Assembly (NCBI RefSeq): GCF_014298075.1
Contig: NZ_CP060418.1
Coordinates: forward strand, 3,720,001-3,784,000
Direction of reading: 5' to 3'
Length of the DNA: 64,000 nucleotides
Origin: Enterobacter sp. JUb54
GTDB taxonomy: Bacteria; Pseudomonadota; Gammaproteobacteria; Enterobacterales; Enterobacteriaceae
Made by a program: the position numbers and the translations under genes. This document shows positions 1-11,523 of the stretch, in pieces. The notes beneath the pieces are model-generated. The model ran no database searches. It had not been told where the DNA came from and saw nothing but the letters and a program-made list of their open reading frames with translations. Every line of letters starts with the position of its first letter. Position 1 is the first letter of the stretch.

Positions 1-44
1 CCTTCAGACGCGACAATTCAGGCGGTAAATCACGTTTTCTGGTC

Positions 45-635
45 TCACTGCTTAAAATTTATACCAATATTGCTCTCGCCGGCCTCGCGGAGGTCTGCGC
101 GCAGTCCTTTGATCAGTTCAATGTCGCGCTCTTCACACTCGGCCAGCAGACGGAAAATCTCCCACTGAATATCCCATTCCTGCTCTACCGCTGGGTTTTC
201 TTTGAGCTCTTCATCGGTCATTTCGCGACCAGCCTGGGTCATTTCCAGCATTGCCACTGTCGTGATGGAACTCTTGCTCACCTCAATTGCGTGCTCAAGC
301 GTTTCTCCGCTCAGGCGCGAGTGGATCAGTTCGCTCAATGCAACACAGGCGTCGATGGCAGGATAAACACCATACAGATCGTAATCGTCGGCTGCCGGAA
401 TGGCTTCCTCCAGCTTTTCGAGCTGGCTGTCAAAATTCACCTTCGCATCTTTGACCGTCAGGGTTTCCCAAATCAGATCGAGAATACGGCGATACAGCTG
501 ACCATCGGCAAACTCAGTTTGCTGGCAGAACATGGCGTAATTGGGGTACATGCGCTCGCACAGGCAAGCCATAAAGGTGACGTGCTGCCAGCTTTCAAGC
601 TTCTCCAGACGCAGATGAATCGGGTTTTGTAACAT
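45..635 (-). CDS. yjaG: YjaG, DUF416 family protein
   Basis: The 196-residue protein has the same length as E. coli YjaG and matches it nearly throughout, including the N-terminal stretch rich in Leu and Glu and a Glu-rich C-terminal third. It is a soluble protein without signal peptide or membrane segment. No biochemical function is established for the family, and I infer none. It lies downstream of nfi and hemE in the same direction; in E. coli the next gene in this direction is hupA, which would begin just beyond the left edge. Identification is firm; function is unknown. Confidence 0.93.
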   Translation of the reverse strand: MLQNPIHLRLEKLESWQHVTFMACLCERMYPNYAMFCQQTEFADGQLYRRILDLIWETLTVKDAKVNFDSQLEKLEEAIPAADDYDLYGVYPAIDACVALSELIHSRLSGETLEHAIEVSKSSITTVAMLEMTQAGREMTDEELKENPAVEQEWDIQWEIFRLLAECEERDIELIKGLRADLREAGESNIGINFKQ

Positions 636-677
636 GATGAATTCTCGAAGTCAGAAATTAGCCGCAGTGTACCTGAA

Positions 678-1349
678 TCAGCCGTGATTTGCTTGCCAAC
701 GCACAAACGCCGGACGCCGTGAAGCAACCGCATCCGCCCAGCGCGTTGGCTCTGGCAGACGGTAGCCCTGCATACAACGCTGAACCCATGTCAGCGCGCT
801 ATCGAGGGAGACGCGATGGCCGGAGCTGATAAAGAGTGGATTACAGCGCGCTTTACTGCGCCAGACCCACGCCAGTTGTTCGCTTTTGTCCATCAACGGC
901 GCCAGCGCCCCCACCTCGTCGTCGGGCAGCGTAAACTGCCCACACAAACGCTTTTTCGCCACGCCAATAGTCGGTACATCCACCAGCAGGCCAAAATGGC
1001 TGGCGACGCCCAGCCGCCGTGGATGGGAAATGCCGTGACCGTCGACAAATAACAGACCCGGCTTTTGTGACAGCTGTTGCCACGCCGCCAGCAGCGCGGG
1101 GGTTTCACGAAAGGAGAGAAAACCGGGAATGTACGGCATGGTGGTCGCCACCCGCGCCACCTGATATTCCACCAGCTCCAGCGATGGGTAGGCGAGCAGC
1201 ACCATGGCCGCCCGCGTCACTGCGCCGTCTTGCTCAAAACCGACGTCCGCGCCACCGATCAGCCCGCAAGCATCCGGATCCCAGAGATCCTCACGGATAA
1301 CCGAACCGGCAAGCGTCTGCTGGCTGGCACGAAGAGACGTCAGATCCAT
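678..1349 (-). CDS. nfi: Endonuclease V (deoxyinosine 3' endonuclease)
   Basis: Endonuclease V nicks DNA at the second phosphodiester bond 3' of deoxyinosine and related deaminated bases, starting alternative excision repair in the cytoplasm. The protein shows the family signatures GADVGFE (catalytic Asp), [11 protein letters not shown] and [13 protein letters not shown], and spans the usual ~223 residues. Two in-frame ATGs lie six bases apart (1355 and 1349). The inner one is chosen because the AAGG ribosome-binding sequence is 7 nt from it but only 1 nt from the outer one, and because the E. coli protein begins MDL. The gene follows hemE almost directly, so the two are probably cotranscribed. 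Confidence 0.95.
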   Translation of the reverse strand: MDLTSLRASQQTLAGSVIREDLWDPDACGLIGGADVGFEQDGAVTRAAMVLLAYPSLELVEYQVARVATTMPYIPGFLSFRETPALLAAWQQLSQKPGLLFVDGHGISHPRRLGVASHFGLLVDVPTIGVAKKRLCGQFTLPDDEVGALAPLMDKSEQLAWVWRSKARCNPLFISSGHRVSLDSALTWVQRCMQGYRLPEPTRWADAVASRRPAFVRWQANHG

Positions 1350-1358
1350 CGCCATACC

Positions 1359-2423
1359 TTAGCGGTGATATTGCGCCGAGAGTCGGTGCACTGCCTCGAC
1401 AAACACGCCGGCATGCTCAGGATCCACATCCTGATGAATGCCGTGCCCGAGGTTGAAGACATGACCTTCGCCCTGACCAAAGCCAGCAAGAATCGACCCG
1501 ACTTCTTCTTCAATACGGCCCGCAGGCGCGTAGAGCATAGAAGGGTCCATATTGCCCTGCAGCGCCACTTTATGGCCGACCCGACGCCGGGCATCGGCAA
1601 TATCGGTCGTCCAGTCGAGGCCCAGCGCATCGCAGCCGGTCTCCGCCATTGCTTCCAGCCACTGCCCGCCACCTTTAGTGAACAGCGTGACCGGCACGCG
1701 GCGGCCTTCATGTTCACGCAGCAGACCATCCACGATTTTGTGCATGTAGTAGAGCGAGAACTGCTGATAATCACGACCGGTCAGCACCCCGCCCCAGGTA
1801 TCGAAAATCATCACCGACTGCGCGCCGGCTTTAATCTGGGCGTTCAGATACAGCGTGACGCTTTTTGCCAGCTTATCGAGCAGGGCATGCAGCGCCTGCG
1901 GATCGGCATACATCATTTTTTTGATCACGGTGAAGGCTTTGCTGCTTCCGCCTTCCACCATATAGGTCGCCAGCGTCCACGGGCTACCGGAGAAGCCAAT
2001 CAGCGGAACATCGCCGTTGAGCGCACGACGAATGGTACGCACGGCATTCATGACGTAGCCGAGTTCATCTTCCGGATCGGGTACCGGCAGTTTATCGACA
2101 TCGGCTTTGCAGGTGATGGTCGAGGTGAAACGTGGACCTTCGCCAGTTTCGAAGTACAGCCCAAGCCCCATCGCATCCGGGATGGTCAGGATGTCCGAGA
2201 AGAGGATCGCCGCATCCAGCGCGTAGCGACGCAGTGGCTGCAGCGTGACTTCACAGGCAAGTTCGGCGTTTTTACATAGCGACATAAAGTCGCCCGCTTG
2301 CGCGCGAGTGGCTTTGTACTCCGGTAAATAGCGGCCAGCCTGGCGCATCATCCAGACAGGGGTCACGTCCACAGGCTGGCGTAGCAGCGCTCGCAGGTAA
2401 CGATCGTTTTTTAGTTCGGTCAT
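1359..2423 (-). CDS. hemE: Uroporphyrinogen decarboxylase
   Basis: HemE removes four acetate carboxyl groups from uroporphyrinogen III to give coproporphyrinogen III in haem biosynthesis (cytoplasmic homodimer). The conserved [15 protein letters not shown] block, with its active-site Arg residues, lies at residues 22-36, and the [16 protein letters not shown] block is present. The start at 2423 gives 354 residues, exactly the E. coli length; an upstream in-frame ATG would add three residues (MNN). It sits between nudC and nfi in the E. coli order. Confidence 0.97.
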   Translation of the reverse strand: MTELKNDRYLRALLRQPVDVTPVWMMRQAGRYLPEYKATRAQAGDFMSLCKNAELACEVTLQPLRRYALDAAILFSDILTIPDAMGLGLYFETGEGPRFTSTITCKADVDKLPVPDPEDELGYVMNAVRTIRRALNGDVPLIGFSGSPWTLATYMVEGGSSKAFTVIKKMMYADPQALHALLDKLAKSVTLYLNAQIKAGAQSVMIFDTWGGVLTGRDYQQFSLYYMHKIVDGLLREHEGRRVPVTLFTKGGGQWLEAMAETGCDALGLDWTTDIADARRRVGHKVALQGNMDPSMLYAPAGRIEEEVGSILAGFGQGEGHVFNLGHGIHQDVDPEHAGVFVEAVHRLSAQYHR

Positions 2424-2462
2424 GTTATTCATCCTGATCCCATTTTACGCCAGTGTAACACG

Positions 2463-3236
2463 TCACTCCGCCTCTGCCCGACACAGTGCCACGGTATCTT
2501 CTATCAGCCGGCGCGCCACGGTACCCGGCGGCGGCAACAGCGGTAAATCGTCGTAACGATACCAGCCTGCCTGCAGCAGCTCTTTTTTGTCGATCACAAT
2601 GTCGCCGCTATCATACTCCGCCATAAACGCGGTCATCAGCGACTGGGGGAACGGCCACGGCTGGGAGGTCACATAGCGCAGGTTTTTCACCTTCAGGCCG
2701 CACTCTTCCATCACTTCGCGGGCCACCGCCTGTTCCAGGGTCTCCCCCACTTCGACAAACCCGGCCAGCACCGTGTGTACGCCGTTACGATGGCGGGTAT
2801 GCTGCGCCAGCAGGATCGTATCGTCCCGACGGATCGCCACGATCATGCACGGGGCAATTTGCGGGTAGTAGCGCTCGCGGCAGTGGCCGCACAGCATCGC
2901 CCATTCGGTTTTGCTCGGGTGCATCGGGTGGCCGCAGTAGCCGCAGAATTTATGCGAGCGATAAAACTCGCTTAGCTGGATGCCGCGCCCCGCCAGCTGA
3001 AACAGCCCCGGATCGCTATCCAGCACCTGGCGTAACGATCCCATATCCTGCCGACGATCCTGGCGCACCATCCACACCGCATCACCTTGCCATTCACCGA
3101 TATGCAGCGCGTGCTGGCCGACAAGATTAAAATTTACCGCTTCGCCATGTGGTAATTCCCCGCCGGGTAACCATAATTTTTGTTCGTGACTGACGATCCA
3201 CCAGCCGCGATCTAATTTTTCAATAATACGATCCAT
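2463..3236 (-). CDS. nudC: NAD(H) pyrophosphatase / RNA NAD-decapping Nudix hydrolase
   Basis: NudC hydrolyses NADH to NMNH and AMP and, in E. coli, removes NAD caps from RNA 5' ends. The 257-residue protein shows a four-Cys zinc ribbon (CGYC...CGHC, about residues 97-119), a complete Nudix box (G-x5-E-x7-REVMEECG, about residues 160-180) and the SQPWPFPQS signature that distinguishes the NADH-specific subfamily. It is divergent from rsd across a 93-bp intergenic region and precedes hemE on the minus strand. Confidence 0.96.
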   Translation of the reverse strand: MDRIIEKLDRGWWIVSHEQKLWLPGGELPHGEAVNFNLVGQHALHIGEWQGDAVWMVRQDRRQDMGSLRQVLDSDPGLFQLAGRGIQLSEFYRSHKFCGYCGHPMHPSKTEWAMLCGHCRERYYPQIAPCMIVAIRRDDTILLAQHTRHRNGVHTVLAGFVEVGETLEQAVAREVMEECGLKVKNLRYVTSQPWPFPQSLMTAFMAEYDSGDIVIDKKELLQAGWYRYDDLPLLPPPGTVARRLIEDTVALCRAEAE

Positions 3237-3329
3237 ATCTATTGCACTACCTTCGTTTTACTGGCACTTTTAACATTATATTTACATTTTGGTGAGCAAC
3301 GTTATTTTCTTAAACTTGCGGAGTCAACC

Positions 3330-3827
3330 ATGTTAAACCAGCTGGAAAACCTAACGGAACGTGTTGGAGGCAGTAATAAACTGGTCGATCGCTGGCTACA
3401 TGTACGTAAGCATTTGCTCGTGGCTTACTACAAGCTGGTTGGCCTGAAGCCCGGCAAAGAATCCTTTATGCGACTGAACGAAAAGGCGCTGGATAATTTT
3501 TGCCAAAGCCTGGTGGATTACCTCTCCTCCGGCCATTTTAATATTTATGAACGTATTCTTGGCGAAATGGAAGGCAATACGCCACTTTTGGCTGCCACCA
3601 AACTCTATCCGCAGCTGGAAGCCAACACCCAGCTGATTATGGATTGCTACGACTCCTGCCTTGAAAACGCCATCGATCACGATAACTATCTCGAATTTCA
3701 GCAGGCGCTGTCCGATATCGGCGAAGCGCTGGAAGCGCGATTCGCGCTGGAAGACAAGCTGATCGTGCTGGCGATATCGCACAACCTGAAAGACAACATC
3801 AGCGACAATATCGCGCCGACGGCTTGA
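3330..3827 (+). CDS. rsd: Regulator of sigma D (anti-sigma-70)
   Basis: Rsd binds region 4 of sigma-70 in stationary phase and reduces its engagement with core RNA polymerase; in E. coli it also stimulates SpoT. The protein has 165 residues against 158 in E. coli and is all-helical in character with no membrane segment. The N-terminal stretch [20 protein letters not shown] and the phrase [20 protein letters not shown] are diagnostic. A candidate thiC promoter overlaps its stop codon region, and the thiamin operon follows. Confidence 0.95.
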   Translation: MLNQLENLTERVGGSNKLVDRWLHVRKHLLVAYYKLVGLKPGKESFMRLNEKALDNFCQSLVDYLSSGHFNIYERILGEMEGNTPLLAATKLYPQLEANTQLIMDCYDSCLENAIDHDNYLEFQQALSDIGEALEARFALEDKLIVLAISHNLKDNISDNIAPTA

Positions 3828-3828
3828 G

Positions 3829-3857
3829 TTGTGCGCTGTTAACGAGTAGTTTACATA
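3829..3857 (+). promoter_or_regulatory. Candidate sigma-70 promoter of the thiC operon
   Basis: TTGTGC (3829-3834) and TACATA (3852-3857) are separated by 17 bp, with the start expected near 3864, just ahead of the TPP riboswitch. The -35 hexamer lies right after the rsd stop codon. This is a consensus match by eye only. Confidence 0.5.
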
Positions 3858-3883
3858 TGTTCCCCCTCGCTGGAGGGGGATGT

Positions 3884-4025
3884 ATCTTGTCGGAGTGCCC
3901 ATTTTCCACAACAGCATTCGTGATGCCTCAAGGCAGCACGAAGGATGAAGCGGAAAAGGCTGAGACCGTTAATTCGGGATCCGCGGAACCTGATCAGGCT
4001 AATACCTGCGAAGGGAACAAGAGTA
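3884..4025 (+). promoter_or_regulatory. TPP riboswitch (THI element) with extended P3 arm
   Basis: The conserved THI-box core CTGAGA (3960-3965), GGGATCCGCGGAACCTGATC and AATACCTGCGAAGGGAACAAGA is present almost base for base as in E. coli thiC. P1 is formed by TCTTGT near 3884 and ACAAGA near 4018-4023. It binds thiamin pyrophosphate and lowers expression of thiCEFSGH. The P3 arm, normally short in enterobacterial thiC, carries roughly 50 extra nucleotides (3901-3957) that can fold as a long hairpin. The expression platform lies in 4026-4119; I could not identify its alternative pairing by eye. Confidence 0.95.
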
Positions 4026-4026
4026 A

Positions 4027-6026
<2,000 letters not shown>

Positions 6027-6027
<1 letters not shown>

Positions 6028-6662
6028 TGTATCAACCCGATTTTCCGTCCGTCCCGTTCCGTTTAGGCCTCTACCCGGTCGTCGATAGCGTGGTCTGGAT
6101 CGAACGCCTGCTGCACGCAGGTGTACGTACCCTTCAGCTGCGCATCAAAGATAAGCGCGATAGCGAGGTAGAAGCCGATGTCATCGCCGCGATCGCGCTC
6201 GGGCGTCAATACCACGCCCGGCTGTTTATCAACGACTACTGGCAGCTGGCGGTTAAACATCAGGCTTACGGCGTGCATTTAGGGCAGGAGGACCTGGAGA
6301 CGACGGACCTGAACGCCATTCGTCATGCCGGCCTGCGTCTCGGCGTGTCGACTCATGATGATATGGAGATCGACGTTGCACTGGCGGCTCGTCCTTCCTA
6401 TATCGCCCTGGGTCACGTCTTCCCCACGCAAACCAAGCAGATGCCTTCCGCCCCGCAGGGTCTGGAGCAGCTCGCCCGCCATATCCAGCGGCTGGCCGAT
6501 TACCCGACGGTCGCGATCGGCGGTATTAGCCTGGCGCGGGCGCCACAGGTACTGGAAACCGGCGTCGGCAGCATAGCGGTGGTCAGCGCCATTACCCAGG
6601 CGGCGGACTGGCAGCAGGCCACCGCGCAGCTGCTGGACATGGCGGGAGCAGGCGATGAATGA
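6027..6662 (+). CDS. thiE: Thiamin-phosphate synthase
   Basis: ThiE joins HMP pyrophosphate and thiazole phosphate carboxylate to make thiamin phosphate. The 211-residue TIM-barrel protein shows the LQLRIKDK substrate-binding segment, the FINDYWQLA segment and the GHVFPTQTK phosphate-binding motif. The start overlaps the thiC stop by one base and the C-terminus overlaps thiF by 8 nt, indicating translational coupling within thiCEFSGH. Confidence 0.97.
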
Positions 6663-7410
6663 CAGCGATTTTATGCGCTACAGCCGCCAGCTGATGCTGG
6701 AAGATATCGCCATCGAAGGTCAACAGAAGCTGCTGGCCAGCCGGGTGCTGATTGTGGGGCTCGGCGGACTGGGTTCGCCTGCCGCCCTGTATCTGGCCGG
6801 TGCGGGCATTGGTACGTTGGTTATCGCCGACGATGATGAGGTGCACGTCAGCAATCTGCAGCGGCAAATTCTCTTCACCAGCGATGACATTGCCCAACCG
6901 AAAACCACCGCCGCCCGGCAGCGCCTGACCCGGCTCAATCCACAGGTTGAGATCGTCACGTTGCAGCAACGCCTGGCCGGCGAAGCCTTGCGCCAGGAGG
7001 TCGCCAAAGCGGATGTGGTACTGGACTGCACCGATAACATGGCGACCCGCCAGGCCATCAATGCCGCCTGTGTCGCGCAGGCGACTCCGCTGATCACCGC
7101 CAGCGCCGTTGGCCTGGGCGGTCAACTGATGGTACTGACGCCGCCATGGGATCAGGGCTGCTACCGCTGCCTGTGGCCGGACAGCACCGAACCCGAACGT
7201 AACTGCCGAACGGCGGGGATTATCGGGCCGGTAGTCGGCATGATGGGCACGCTTCAGGCGCTGGAGGCCATCACCTTGCTTTCCGGTATGGCGACGCCGC
7301 GCAACACCCTGCGCTTGTTCGATGCCCGCACCAGCCACTGGCGCAACCTGACGCTCCAGCGCGCGCAAAGTTGCCCGGTCTGTGGAGGGCAGCATGCAGA
7401 TCTGGTTTAA
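6655..7410 (+). CDS. thiF: ThiS adenylyltransferase
   Basis: ThiF adenylates the C-terminal Gly of the sulfur carrier ThiS, using ATP, ahead of sulfur transfer. The E1-like Rossmann nucleotide motif ([17 protein letters not shown], about residues 32-48) and the zinc-binding pairs CYRC and CPVCGG (near residues 170 and 241) are present; the 251-residue length matches E. coli. The gene overlaps thiE by 8 nt and thiS by 17 nt. There is no C-terminal rhodanese domain, as expected for the enterobacterial type. Confidence 0.97.
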   Translation: MNDSDFMRYSRQLMLEDIAIEGQQKLLASRVLIVGLGGLGSPAALYLAGAGIGTLVIADDDEVHVSNLQRQILFTSDDIAQPKTTAARQRLTRLNPQVEIVTLQQRLAGEALRQEVAKADVVLDCTDNMATRQAINAACVAQATPLITASAVGLGGQLMVLTPPWDQGCYRCLWPDSTEPERNCRTAGIIGPVVGMMGTLQALEAITLLSGMATPRNTLRLFDARTSHWRNLTLQRAQSCPVCGGQHADLV

Positions 7411-7594
7411 CGATCGGCCGATGCAGTGCATCGAAGCCATCACCGTCGCCGCCCTGCTCATTCAGTTAGAACAGCAGCAGGCGGGCATCGCGCTGGCGCT
7501 CAATCAACAGGTCCTGCCGCGCGAGCGGTGGGAACATCATCTTCTGCAGGAAGGCGATCGGGTCCTGCTTTTTCAGGTCATCGCCGGAGGCTGA
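7394..7594 (+). CDS. thiS: Sulfur carrier protein ThiS
   Basis: ThiS is a 66-residue ubiquitin-fold protein whose C-terminal Gly-Gly is adenylated by ThiF and converted to a thiocarboxylate that donates sulfur to ThiG. The terminal VIAGG is intact. The start at 7394 (MQIWFND) matches the E. coli protein; an ATG 12 nt upstream is also in frame but would add residues absent from the family. It overlaps thiF by 17 nt and is 1 nt from thiG. Confidence 0.95.
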   Translation: MQIWFNDRPMQCIEAITVAALLIQLEQQQAGIALALNQQVLPRERWEHHLLQEGDRVLLFQVIAGG

Positions 7595-7595
7595 C

Positions 7596-8366
7596 ATGTT
7601 ACGTATCGCGGACAAAACGTTTGAATCTCATCTTTTTACCGGTACCGGGAAATTCTCTGCACCGGAAGTTATGGTCGAAGCGATTCGCACCTCGGGCAGC
7701 CAGCTGGTCACGCTGGCGCTAAAGCGCGTCGATCTGCGCCAGCATAATGACGCCATTCTCGCCCCCTTACTGGCCGCCGGCGTCAGCCTGTTGCCGAATA
7801 CCTCCGGGGCAAAAACGGCGGAGGAAGCCATCTTCGCCGCCCGACTGGCGCGGGAAGCGCTGGGCACTCACTGGCTGAAGCTCGAAATCCATCCGGATGC
7901 ACGCTGGCTGTTGCCGGACCCGATTGAAACCCTGAAGGCGGCAGAAGTGCTGGTACGGGAAGGTTTCGTGGTGCTGCCTTATTGCGGCGCCGACCCGGTT
8001 CTGTGTAAACGGCTGGAGGAGGCCGGCTGTGCTGCGGTAATGCCGCTGGGCGCGCCGATTGGCTCGAATCAGGGGCTGGAGACCAAGGCAATGCTGGAAA
8101 TTATTATCGAGCAGGCCACGGTACCGGTGGTGGTGGATGCCGGGATTGGCGTTCCCAGCCATGCTGCGCAGGCCCTGGAAATGGGCGCGGACGCAGTGCT
8201 GGTCAATACCGCCATTGCCGTGGCCGACGATCCGGTGACCATGGCGCGGGCTTTCCGCCTGGCGGTCGAGGCTGGCGTGCTGGCTCGCCAGGCGGGTCCG
8301 GGTTCGCGTAGCGCCCAGGCGCAGGCCACCAGCCCGCTGACCGGTTTTCTGGAGACGCTGGTATGA
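7596..8366 (+). CDS. thiG: Thiazole synthase
   Basis: ThiG condenses deoxyxylulose 5-phosphate, dehydroglycine (from ThiH) and ThiS thiocarboxylate into the thiazole phosphate moiety. The 256-residue TIM barrel contains the WLKLEIHPD segment bearing the Schiff-base Lys, and the [20 protein letters not shown] phosphate-binding region. The start codon follows the thiS stop by one base, and the end overlaps thiH by 4 nt. Confidence 0.97.
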   Translation: MLRIADKTFESHLFTGTGKFSAPEVMVEAIRTSGSQLVTLALKRVDLRQHNDAILAPLLAAGVSLLPNTSGAKTAEEAIFAARLAREALGTHWLKLEIHPDARWLLPDPIETLKAAEVLVREGFVVLPYCGADPVLCKRLEEAGCAAVMPLGAPIGSNQGLETKAMLEIIIEQATVPVVVDAGIGVPSHAAQALEMGADAVLVNTAIAVADDPVTMARAFRLAVEAGVLARQAGPGSRSAQAQATSPLTGFLETLV

Positions 8367-9493
8367 GCACCTTTACCGAACGCTGGAAACAGCTGGAGTG
8401 GGATGACATCCGCCTGCGCATCAACAGTAAAACACCGGCCGATGTCGAACGCGCGATAGCCGCGAAACAGCTCAGCCGTGACGATATGATGGCGCTGCTC
8501 TCCCCTGCCGCCGCCGGTTATCTGGAGCCGCTGGCGCAGAAAGCGCAGCGGCTGACCCGCCAGCGTTTTGGCAATACCGTCAGCTTTTACGTGCCGCTGT
8601 ATCTCTCTAACCTGTGTGCCAATGACTGTACCTACTGCGGTTTCTCGATGAGCAACCGCATTAAACGTAAAACATTAGATGAGGCCGAGATCGCCCGTGA
8701 ATGCACGGCCATTCGCGCGATGGGCTTTGAGCATCTGCTGTTGGTGACCGGCGAGCACCAGAGCAAAGTTGGTATGGACTATTTCCGTCGCCACCTGCCG
8801 GCGATCCGCAGCCAGTTCGCCTCCCTGCAGATGGAAGTGCAGCCGCTGGCCATGGAAGAGTACGCGGAGCTAAAAACGCTCGGGCTGGACGGCGTGATGG
8901 TCTATCAGGAGACCTACCACGAAAGCATGTACGCGCAGCACCATCTGAAAGGCAACAAGCAGGACTTTTTCTGGCGTCTGGAAACGCCGGATCGGCTCGG
9001 CCAGGCGGGGATCGATAAGATCGGCCTCGGGGCGTTAATTGGTCTTTCAGACAGCTGGCGCGTGGATTGTTATATGGTGGCGGAGCATTTGCTGTGGCTG
9101 CAGCAGCACTACTGGCGCAGCCGCTATTCGATTTCATTCCCCCGGCTACGCCCTTGTGCCGGCGGCGTTGAGCCCGCATCGCTGATGGACGAGCGTCAAC
9201 TGGTGCAGACCATTTGCGCCTTCCGCCTGCTGGCACCGGAGATCGAACTGTCGCTCTCGACGCGCGAATCCCCGGCATTCCGTGACCAGGTGATCCCGCT
9301 GGCGATTAACAACGTCAGCGCGTTTTCCAAAACCCAGCCCGGCGGGTATGCCGACAACCATCCGGAGCTGGAACAATTTGCGCCTCACGACGGCCGCCGT
9401 CCTGAAGAGGTCGCCGACGCGCTGGTGTCGCGCGGATTGCAGCCGGTGTGGAAAGACTGGGATAGCTGGCTGGGACGCGCCTCACAGCCGTAA
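8363..9493 (+). CDS. thiH: Tyrosine lyase (2-iminoacetate synthase)
   Basis: ThiH is a radical-SAM enzyme that cleaves tyrosine to dehydroglycine and p-cresol, feeding ThiG. The CX3CX2C cluster motif is seen in [10 protein letters not shown] (about residues 85-94). The 376-residue length agrees with E. coli (377). This is the last gene of the thiamin operon and overlaps thiG by 4 nt. A hairpin follows at 9506-9533. Confidence 0.97.
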   Translation: MSTFTERWKQLEWDDIRLRINSKTPADVERAIAAKQLSRDDMMALLSPAAAGYLEPLAQKAQRLTRQRFGNTVSFYVPLYLSNLCANDCTYCGFSMSNRIKRKTLDEAEIARECTAIRAMGFEHLLLVTGEHQSKVGMDYFRRHLPAIRSQFASLQMEVQPLAMEEYAELKTLGLDGVMVYQETYHESMYAQHHLKGNKQDFFWRLETPDRLGQAGIDKIGLGALIGLSDSWRVDCYMVAEHLLWLQQHYWRSRYSISFPRLRPCAGGVEPASLMDERQLVQTICAFRLLAPEIELSLSTRESPAFRDQVIPLAINNVSAFSKTQPGGYADNHPELEQFAPHDGRRPEEVADALVSRGLQPVWKDWDSWLGRASQP

Positions 9494-9505
9494 TGAAAAG
9501 CAAAG

Positions 9506-9536
9506 AAAGCGACGAGATGTTTTACGTCGCTTTATC
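9506..9536 (+). terminator. Probable terminator of thiCEFSGH
   Basis: AAAGCGACG (9506-9514) and CGTCGCTTT (9525-9533) form a perfect 9-bp stem 12 nt after the thiH stop. The trailing T tract is short, so termination may be partial. Confidence 0.6.
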
Positions 9537-9817
9537 CAATGCGAAAAATGGATGATGGTCACCGCGCGGCCGTTTTCCTATTCTTGTCCGGTCAGCAGCG
9601 GACGCTGACCAGGGCGAACCTCTTCTCTTCCTCATTTTCGCCCTGCCTCATCGCCCCGCTGGCCGTCATTGCACAGGGGTTGTGGCCGAAGATAAATCAC
9701 ATCATCCCCGATGCCAGGGTTATAATTGACCTGGAGTTATCTGATTCGCTCGCCAGGCATTACGGCTAAACCTGCGCTTTAACCCACGGTTATACCTTCA
9801 GGAACGATTTACGACAC
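9537..9817. other. Intergenic region before the diguanylate cyclase
   Basis: About 280 bp with no convincing gene. A TATAAT at 9721-9726 could be a -10 box for the downstream cyclase, but the 17-bp-spaced hexamer upstream (CACATC) is a poor -35. The short open frame 9539-9769 has no recognisable homology and is not called. Confidence 0.4.
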
Positions 9818-11350
9818 ATGGCACGTCACAACAGAAAACTGTCTTTCACTATGCCAATCCTGCTTGGATTCGCGGGTATTCTCCTCAGTTTTTTGCTGAT
9901 CGCGGTGTTTGTCACCCTGGCGCAAAAAAAGAATTTGATTGAGGAGTATCACTCCGTTAATCGTAATTTCACCTATAACCTGGCGGTGAATTACACGGAA
10001 TCGCTGCTGCGTGGAAATGATTATATTCTTGGACGCGCCACGAAATTCTTTGCTAACTATGACCAGCTAAATCAGTCCGTTAATGTAGATCCGCAAAGAG
10101 GATTACGGGACTTAATGCAGCTTCAGGAACTGATGCCCAGCGTCTCTTCTATTTCGCTGGCAGATACCCAGGGTCATTACCTGCGGGCGCCGGAGGTGTT
10201 ACCGAGTGAAGAGAGCCGGACCTTTACGCCCAAGTCCAGGCCGTGGTTTATCAAGCAGGCCGAAGCCAGTACGTTCAGTCTTTATACCTCAACATACCTT
10301 GATTATTTTACCCATCACCCGACCATCACGCTTTACAGACCCGTTATCTCACCAGAAGGCCGACTCAAAGGCACGCTCGCTTTTCACCTGGATCTGACCT
10401 CAATGGGCTACGCCCTGCGCCAGATGGCCGCCCCGATGCAGGGGGAGTTTTTTGTGGTGCAGCGTGACGGGAAAGTCGTTATCCATCCCGATCCTGGCGT
10501 GCTTTTTAAACCCTACGCCAGCGAAGCCTTGATGGACAAAATGACCAGCGCCGAAGGCCAGCTCTATGACGAAGCCTCGGACACCTGGTATTACTATTAC
10601 TCTTTTACGAATCCCGACTGGTTCGTCATTTACCGCGTCGCCAACGCCACCCTGGTCGATATGTCGCGCCACGAAACCACGATTGTTCTCTGGGGCTTTG
10701 CGCTCTCTGCCATTGTGATCGTGCTGTTCGGTCTCTATCTGCGGCACGCTTCGCGCACGGTGCTGATGAACATCATCAACGCGATTAAAACCGGGGATGT
10801 TAACCGCGCACCACAGCTCGAAGCCATGTTGAGTAAAGCCATCGAAAGTAATAAGCAGCGCGAGCTTACCTATGTGCGTCAGGCAACGATTGACGCGCTG
10901 ACCGGCTGTAAAAACCGCCGCGCCTTCGACAGCGATGTCGCCGCGCTGATGAACGATCATCACCCCTTCGCGCTGGCTCTGGTGGATATCGATAACTTTA
11001 AATCCATTAATGACACCTGGGGTCACCTCAACGGCGACATTGTTTTGCGTAACGTTGCGCGCGAAGGCCTGCAGCTCCTGCAACCCGAACAGATTTCGCT
11101 CTACCGCTATGGCGGAGAAGAGTTTGCCGTGATTTTCACGCAGGAACATCTCGCCAATGCCCATGCCCTGCTCGACAGCTGGCGCCTGAAGATTGCCCAG
11201 CGGACCTGGCGTGAAGATGGGTTAAGGGTGACCTTTAGCGCCGGTCTGGGAGAATGGAACATGGAACCGCTGGATAAACTGGTCGTGGCCGTGGACGAGG
11301 CGCTGTATAAAGCAAAACAGCAGGGCAAAAACTGCATCGTACGGGTTTAA
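9818..11350 (+). CDS. Membrane diguanylate cyclase with extracytoplasmic sensor
   Basis: The 510-residue protein has a transmembrane helix at about residues 13-36, a periplasmic region to about residue 287 that resembles a dCache-type ligand-binding domain (SKPWF-like SRPWFIKQAE, LDYFTHHPTITLYRPV, FFVVQRDGKVVIHPD), a second helix at about 288-312, and a C-terminal GGDEF domain. The active loop is GGEEF at residues 432-436, so synthesis of c-di-GMP from GTP is expected. The usual allosteric RxxD inhibitory motif is absent (PEQI at that position). No EAL domain is present. A transcription terminator follows. It sits alone between thiH and a PTS pair. Its ligand is unknown. Confidence 0.88.
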   Translation: MARHNRKLSFTMPILLGFAGILLSFLLIAVFVTLAQKKNLIEEYHSVNRNFTYNLAVNYTESLLRGNDYILGRATKFFANYDQLNQSVNVDPQRGLRDLMQLQELMPSVSSISLADTQGHYLRAPEVLPSEESRTFTPKSRPWFIKQAEASTFSLYTSTYLDYFTHHPTITLYRPVISPEGRLKGTLAFHLDLTSMGYALRQMAAPMQGEFFVVQRDGKVVIHPDPGVLFKPYASEALMDKMTSAEGQLYDEASDTWYYYYSFTNPDWFVIYRVANATLVDMSRHETTIVLWGFALSAIVIVLFGLYLRHASRTVLMNIINAIKTGDVNRAPQLEAMLSKAIESNKQRELTYVRQATIDALTGCKNRRAFDSDVAALMNDHHPFALALVDIDNFKSINDTWGHLNGDIVLRNVAREGLQLLQPEQISLYRYGGEEFAVIFTQEHLANAHALLDSWRLKIAQRTWREDGLRVTFSAGLGEWNMEPLDKLVVAVDEALYKAKQQGKNCIVRV

Positions 11351-11366
11351 CGCCGATGACCCCAGA

Positions 11367-11391
11367 AAGCCCACTTCGGTGGGTTTTTTAT
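11367..11391 (+). terminator. Rho-independent terminator after the diguanylate cyclase
   Basis: CCCAC-TTCG-GTGGG stem with a UUCG-type tetraloop followed by TTTTTTATT, 17 nt after the stop codon. Confidence 0.88.
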
Positions 11392-11408
11392 TAATTCACG
11401 GGAAAAAT

Positions 11409-11422
11409 TGAAACCGGTTTCA
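11409..11422. promoter_or_regulatory. LacI/AscG-type operator upstream of the PTS IIB gene
   Basis: TGAAACCGGTTTCA is a perfect 14-bp palindrome about 100 bp upstream of the IIB start. It is identical to the consensus reported for E. coli AscG and typical of LacI/GalR-family regulators with a central CG. No LacI-family gene lies in this window, so the regulator would act in trans. Confidence 0.7.
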
Positions 11423-11428
11423 TTATTT

Positions 11429-11444
11429 TGTGATGCCTTACACA
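11429..11444. promoter_or_regulatory. Candidate CRP site upstream of the PTS pair
   Basis: TGTGA-TGCCTT-ACACA matches the CRP consensus TGTGA-N6-TCACA at nine of ten positions and lies 7 bp downstream of the AscG-like palindrome. This arrangement suits a catabolite-repressed sugar PTS. A GATAAA at about 11482 could be the -10, but the promoter is not clear. Confidence 0.5.
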
Positions 11445-11523
11445 CTATCGCGGTAAAGCGGTTGTCGTGCCCCTCTCCCCGCGATAAAGATGATGCATCA
11501 AGGGAACATAAGGGCCATCCATT

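Noticed and set aside
3861..3880. Hairpin TCCCCCTC-GCTG-GAGGGGGA as an rsd terminator
   Set aside because: No U tract follows on either strand. It probably stabilises the 5' end of the thiC leader.
9539..9769. Small plus-strand open frame after thiH
   Set aside because: No recognisable family, composition unlike the neighbours, and it overlaps the likely promoter region of the diguanylate cyclase.
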